NCBI GenBank assembly: GCA_944363035.1
Contig: CALVTS010000005.1
Span: 52,850-116,849 of the forward strand
Length of the DNA: 64,000 nt
Reading direction: 5' to 3'
Source: an uncultured Clostridia bacterium
GTDB taxonomy: Bacteria; Bacillota; Clostridia; Christensenellales; CAG-917
Shown one piece after another: positions 61,239 to 64,000 of this stretch; positions within the stretch are counted from its first letter, which is position 1; every line of letters starts with the position of its first letter. The notes under the pieces were generated by a model. The model was not told the DNA's origin. It did no database searches and worked only from the letters and a program-made list of their open reading frames with translations. A program made the translations under genes and the position numbers.

Positions 61239-62009
61239 TCATTCCATCAATTTTTTCAGTCTCGCTACGGCGGATTTTTCCAATCTGCTCACCTGCGCCT
61301 GGCTCACTCCCACCTTTTCGCTGATCTCATTTTGAGTCTTTCCGTCGAAATATCGCATTTTGAGCACCGCAAGTTCCCTTTCCGGCACCTGTTTCAGAGC
61401 CTCGGCAAGCGCGATCCGCTCAGACCATGAGTCCGCGTTCTCCTTTTCGTCGGCGAGCTGGTCGATGAGTTGCATCCCGTCTTCACCGTCCGAAAACGCG
61501 GGCTCGAAAAAGGAAACGGGCTCGCTCACCGCGTCGAGAGCGCAGGCTACCTGGCGCATATCCGCCCCTATCTCTGCCGCGATCTCGGTGAGCGCGGGGT
61601 CTTCCATCCTGTTTTCCACCAATTTTTCCCTGGCTTTCAGCGCCTTATAGGCGGTGTCGCGCATACTTCTGGGCACCTTCACCCCCGTGCGGTCTCTGAG
61701 ATAGCGGCGGATCTCCCCGATTATCATGGGCACCGCATATGTGGAAAACCGCATCCCGAGAGTCCTATCAAAATTGTTGAGGGCTTTCATCATGCCCACT
61801 ATCCCTGCCTGAAAGAGATCGTCCGCGCTCTCGCGGGAGGCTGAGAATCTGCCCACAACGGAGAGCACCAGACGCATATTGGCGCGAAGAAACAGCTCTC
61901 TTGCCTCCTCGTCTCCCTCTCCTATCCTGTCGAGAAGCTCGCGGCTCTTCGCCGCCGAAAGTTTGGGAAGAGAACTCGTATCTATGCCCGATATGGTGAC
62001 TTTGTGCAT
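61239..62009 (-). CDS. sigG: Sporulation sigma factor SigG
   Basis: Sigma-G (256 aa) directs late forespore genes. The N terminus HKVTISGIDTSSLPKLS is the SigG-specific start; region 2 has DDLFQAGIVGMMKALNNF and FSTYAVPMIIGEIRRYL, region 4 ISEKVGVSQAQVSRLEKSA. The ATG at 62009 has AGGAGG six bases upstream. CATACAGT at 62036-62029 resembles the -10 element of sporulation sigma factors (sigma-E/K type), but no good -35 is seen. Confidence 0.95.
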   Translation of the reverse strand: MHKVTISGIDTSSLPKLSAAKSRELLDRIGEGDEEARELFLRANMRLVLSVVGRFSASRESADDLFQAGIVGMMKALNNFDRTLGMRFSTYAVPMIIGEIRRYLRDRTGVKVPRSMRDTAYKALKAREKLVENRMEDPALTEIAAEIGADMRQVACALDAVSEPVSFFEPAFSDGEDGMQLIDQLADEKENADSWSERIALAEALKQVPERELAVLKMRYFDGKTQNEISEKVGVSQAQVSRLEKSAVARLKKLME

Positions 62010-62142
62010 AAAAAACCTCCTGCACACGACTGTATGTAGGAGGCAAGTATTCTCGAAAACAACAAAATGTATTATACTTTTAGCCTGTTTTTAGAATAGT
62101 TTGCGCGTTCCTCCGCCTTTTATCCTCGCATTGAAGAAAAAT

Positions 62143-62850
62143 TTATCCCAGCTTCGCTATCTCCTTTTTCAGGGAGGAAACTATCTTTTTTTCAAGGCGG
62201 GAGATGTACGACTGCGAGATGCCCATCATCTCGGCTATCTCTTTTTGAGTCATCTCCTCCTTCCCGTCCAGCCCGAAGCGCAATTCCACTATCATGCGTT
62301 CCCGCTCGGGAAGTTTTGAAAAACTCTCCCTCAGCATCTCCTTTTCCTGAGAGGTCTCCACGTCCTTGTATATCGCGTCGGGTTCGGTGCCCAGCACGTC
62401 TGAAAGCAAGAGGACGTTCCCCTCCCAGTCTACGTTGAGAGGCTCATCGAGGCTGACTTCCGCTTTGAGACGAGAGGTCTTTCTCAGGTGCATGAGTATC
62501 TCGTTTTCTATGCAACGGGAGGCGAACGTCGCGAGTTTGATGTTTTTGTCCGGTTTGAAGCTCCCCACCGCCTTTATGAGCCCTATCGTGCCTATCGAGA
62601 TGAGGTCTTCGAGGTCTACTCCCGTGTTGTCGAAGCGCTTTGCTATGTAAACGACCAGCCTGAGATTGCGCTCTATGAGCCTGAGCCTCGCCTCCTCATC
62701 CCCCGCCATATATCTTTCGAGACATCCCGCCTCCTCCTCGGGGGTCATGGGCGGAGGGAGGGTCTCCCCCGTGCCGATATAATCCACCGCGCACGGCGCT
62801 CCGAATCCCAGAAAGCGCAGTATCTTGCTCAAAATGTCTCTGATCTTCAT
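62143..62850 (-). CDS. sigE: Sporulation sigma factor SigE precursor
   Basis: Pro-sigma-E (235 aa) directs early mother-cell genes after cleavage by SpoIIGA. The N-terminal helical pro-segment ([16 protein letters not shown]) leads to [19 protein letters not shown], like YYIGGSEALPPP in B. subtilis, so cleavage is expected just before that. Region 2 [20 protein letters not shown] and region 4 [20 protein letters not shown] are clear. I start at 62850, four bases after GGGAGG. spoIIGA is directly upstream. Confidence 0.95.
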   Translation of the reverse strand: MKIRDILSKILRFLGFGAPCAVDYIGTGETLPPPMTPEEEAGCLERYMAGDEEARLRLIERNLRLVVYIAKRFDNTGVDLEDLISIGTIGLIKAVGSFKPDKNIKLATFASRCIENEILMHLRKTSRLKAEVSLDEPLNVDWEGNVLLLSDVLGTEPDAIYKDVETSQEKEMLRESFSKLPERERMIVELRFGLDGKEEMTQKEIAEMMGISQSYISRLEKKIVSSLKKEIAKLG

Positions 62851-62881
62851 CATTCCTCCCTGTGCCCGCATATCGCGAGGC

Positions 62882-63646
62882 TCAAAACATGGTGTTTTGC
62901 AATATGACTTCATATCCCTCGAAGTTCCGCTCCGAGAGCGCGGCGTAAGCGCGCGTCACCCTGCCGTCCACGTCCACGCTGTCCACTTTCGCGATGGGCA
63001 GGCTCGCTCTTCCGCTCACCGTGATAACTTCCACGAACCCCTCGATATTCCTCGCGCGCGCCTCGCCGTGCCATCCGTCCACACACTCTGCAAACTTTTC
63101 CGACACGATAAACACCGGGAGCCCGCTCACGGTATCCGTCAGGGTGTTGCCGCTGTCGCAAAGAGCTTCTGCGGCAAATTCTCTGCCGCCCACAACGATT
63201 TTTGCCTCGCGTATGCGCCGCCTTCTCTTCGCACGCGTCGCGACCGCAAGTCTCACCGCGACAAGCGCCGCCGATACCGAAAGCGCCACCGCTCCCAAGA
63301 CGGGATATCCCGCGAGGTCTATTCCTAAAAGCGCGCTCCCGCCGTAGATCGCGCCGCCCGCGACAAACGTCAGCCCCGCAAACACCGCGAGTGAGATCAT
63401 GTAGTCTTTAACGCCGGAATATTTGTCGAACACCGCGGTCATCAAAGGCGCAAGCAATATCCCCGTCACCGTCTGCCCCCACTCGGGCATGAGAGGATAT
63501 CCGACCGCGACCGCCGCTCCCGCCGCGACCGCGACGCAAAAGCGCACCTTGCGCACCTTTCTCCGCCTCGCCGCCAACGTCGCATAAACCAGAAGCGCGT
63601 CCACGGCAAGATTGTTGATGAGCACCACCTCGACATACACCCTCAC
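62882..63646 (-). CDS. spoIIGA: Sigma-E processing peptidase SpoIIGA
   Basis: SpoIIGA (254 aa) is the aspartic protease of the septum that cleaves pro-sigma-[21 protein letters not shown] is the typical start, followed by five membrane segments to about residue 125; [20 protein letters not shown] has the catalytic Asp. A GTG at 63646 gives the normal N terminus. sigE follows 31 bases later, the usual arrangement. A 0A box is not evident in the short upstream region. Confidence 0.92.
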   Translation of the reverse strand: MRVYVEVVLINNLAVDALLVYATLAARRRKVRKVRFCVAVAAGAAVAVGYPLMPEWGQTVTGILLAPLMTAVFDKYSGVKDYMISLAVFAGLTFVAGGAIYGGSALLGIDLAGYPVLGAVALSVSAALVAVRLAVATRAKRRRRIREAKIVVGGREFAAEALCDSGNTLTDTVSGLPVFIVSEKFAECVDGWHGEARARNIEGFVEVITVSGRASLPIAKVDSVDVDGRVTRAYAALSERNFEGYEVILQNTMF

Positions 63647-63769
63647 ACCGCGATGATACCCCCATCTCCCCGCAAAATTTTTCCGTCCGCGAAATTCCGC
63701 CTGACGGGAAGTATTGTGCCCCATTCTTCAAACAAGTGCACGTCGTGCCCAAGCTAGTTTAATAGGGTT

Positions 63770-64000
63770 TACGTCCCCTGACATGGAAGTATTGCTCCCC
63801 CTCCTCCCCTTCGGGACTCCTCCCCCACTCGGGATAGAGTTCATTCCTCCTAAAATGCGGGATATGCTTTTTCATAAAGGCGCAGACTGCGCCTTTATGA
63901 AAACACCCCTTGAAAAAAGTTTGAGTCTCGCACTTGCATAATCAAGCGGATACCAGTATAGACTGAACGTCGCTCGCGGGGCGAGGAGGGCGACTCGACG
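63770..64000 (-). repeat. ~200-bp dispersed repeat, right copy (runs to the window end)
   Basis: Inverted copy of 54703-54903 with very high identity. It carries an extra hairpin with 16-bp perfect arms, TTTTCATAAAGGCGCA (63870-63885) and its complement (63889-63904), in place of a few bases. The copy reaches the last base of the window and probably continues. Confidence 0.9.

Overview
The window looks like the chromosome of a moderately GC-rich, endospore-forming member of the Clostridia (Bacillota). Evidence: an orthologous set of sporulation genes (spoIIGA, sigE, sigG, sigK, spoIVB, gerW/ytfJ, a dacF-type carboxypeptidase), the Bacillota gene orders mutS-mutL-miaA-ynbB and rpsB-tsf-pyrH-frr-uppS-cdsA-dxr-rseP-ispG-(polC)-rimP-nusA-ylxR-ylxQ-infB-rbfA, and the fused ispH-rpsA gene known from Clostridia. 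I cannot name a species. Most genes are on the minus strand and many overlap by the ATGA type, so long operons are likely.

Layout: 1-5.1 kb mismatch repair (mutS end, mutL), miaA and an aluminium-resistance/methionine gamma-lyase-like gene on +. 5.1-6.5 kb a 52-bp tandem repeat array and a small XRE regulator. 6.6-25.6 kb one long minus-strand block for translation, RNA processing, isoprenoid and phospholipid synthesis (rpsB to ribF and an endonuclease IV-like gene); at the polC position it holds only the N-terminal, OB and exonuclease parts of PolC. 25.9-31.2 kb DUF1292, ruvX, an ABC exporter and an unknown membrane-anchored protein. 31.5 kb rnpB. 31.8-34.7 kb repeats, a GNAT gene and a Xer-type recombinase. 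34.7-37.5 kb a 918-residue PadR regulator fused to a long coiled coil and four membrane helices. 37.5-41.2 kb rnhA, proC, tRNA-Trp, a LUD protein and a PI-PLC-like protein. 41.2-54.3 kb a minus-strand block: ispH-rpsA, plsC, cmk, a flavoprotein, surE, rluB, dacF, gerW, ytfI, scpB, scpA, lysA, dacA. 54.3-64 kb sporulation region: spoIIM-like, a receiver-less Spo0A effector domain, spoIVB, a flavoprotein, sigK, nrdR, ylmC, sigG, sigE, spoIIGA, bracketed by inverted copies of a ~200-bp repeat.

The most unusual items are (1) the membrane-anchored PadR coiled-coil protein next to a Xer recombinase, with a palindrome over its -10 box that recurs 1.7 kb upstream; (2) a stand-alone Spo0A DNA-binding domain at the spo0A locus; (3) a PolC remnant without PHP and polymerase parts at the polC locus; (4) several families of non-coding repeats: a 52-bp tandem array, a 33-bp tandem array with a 57-nt hairpin, a MITE-like element with perfect 27-bp terminal inverted repeats, a 71-bp palindrome in three copies, and the inverted repeats around the sporulation genes. 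All functional statements are from reading the sequence; no database search was run.
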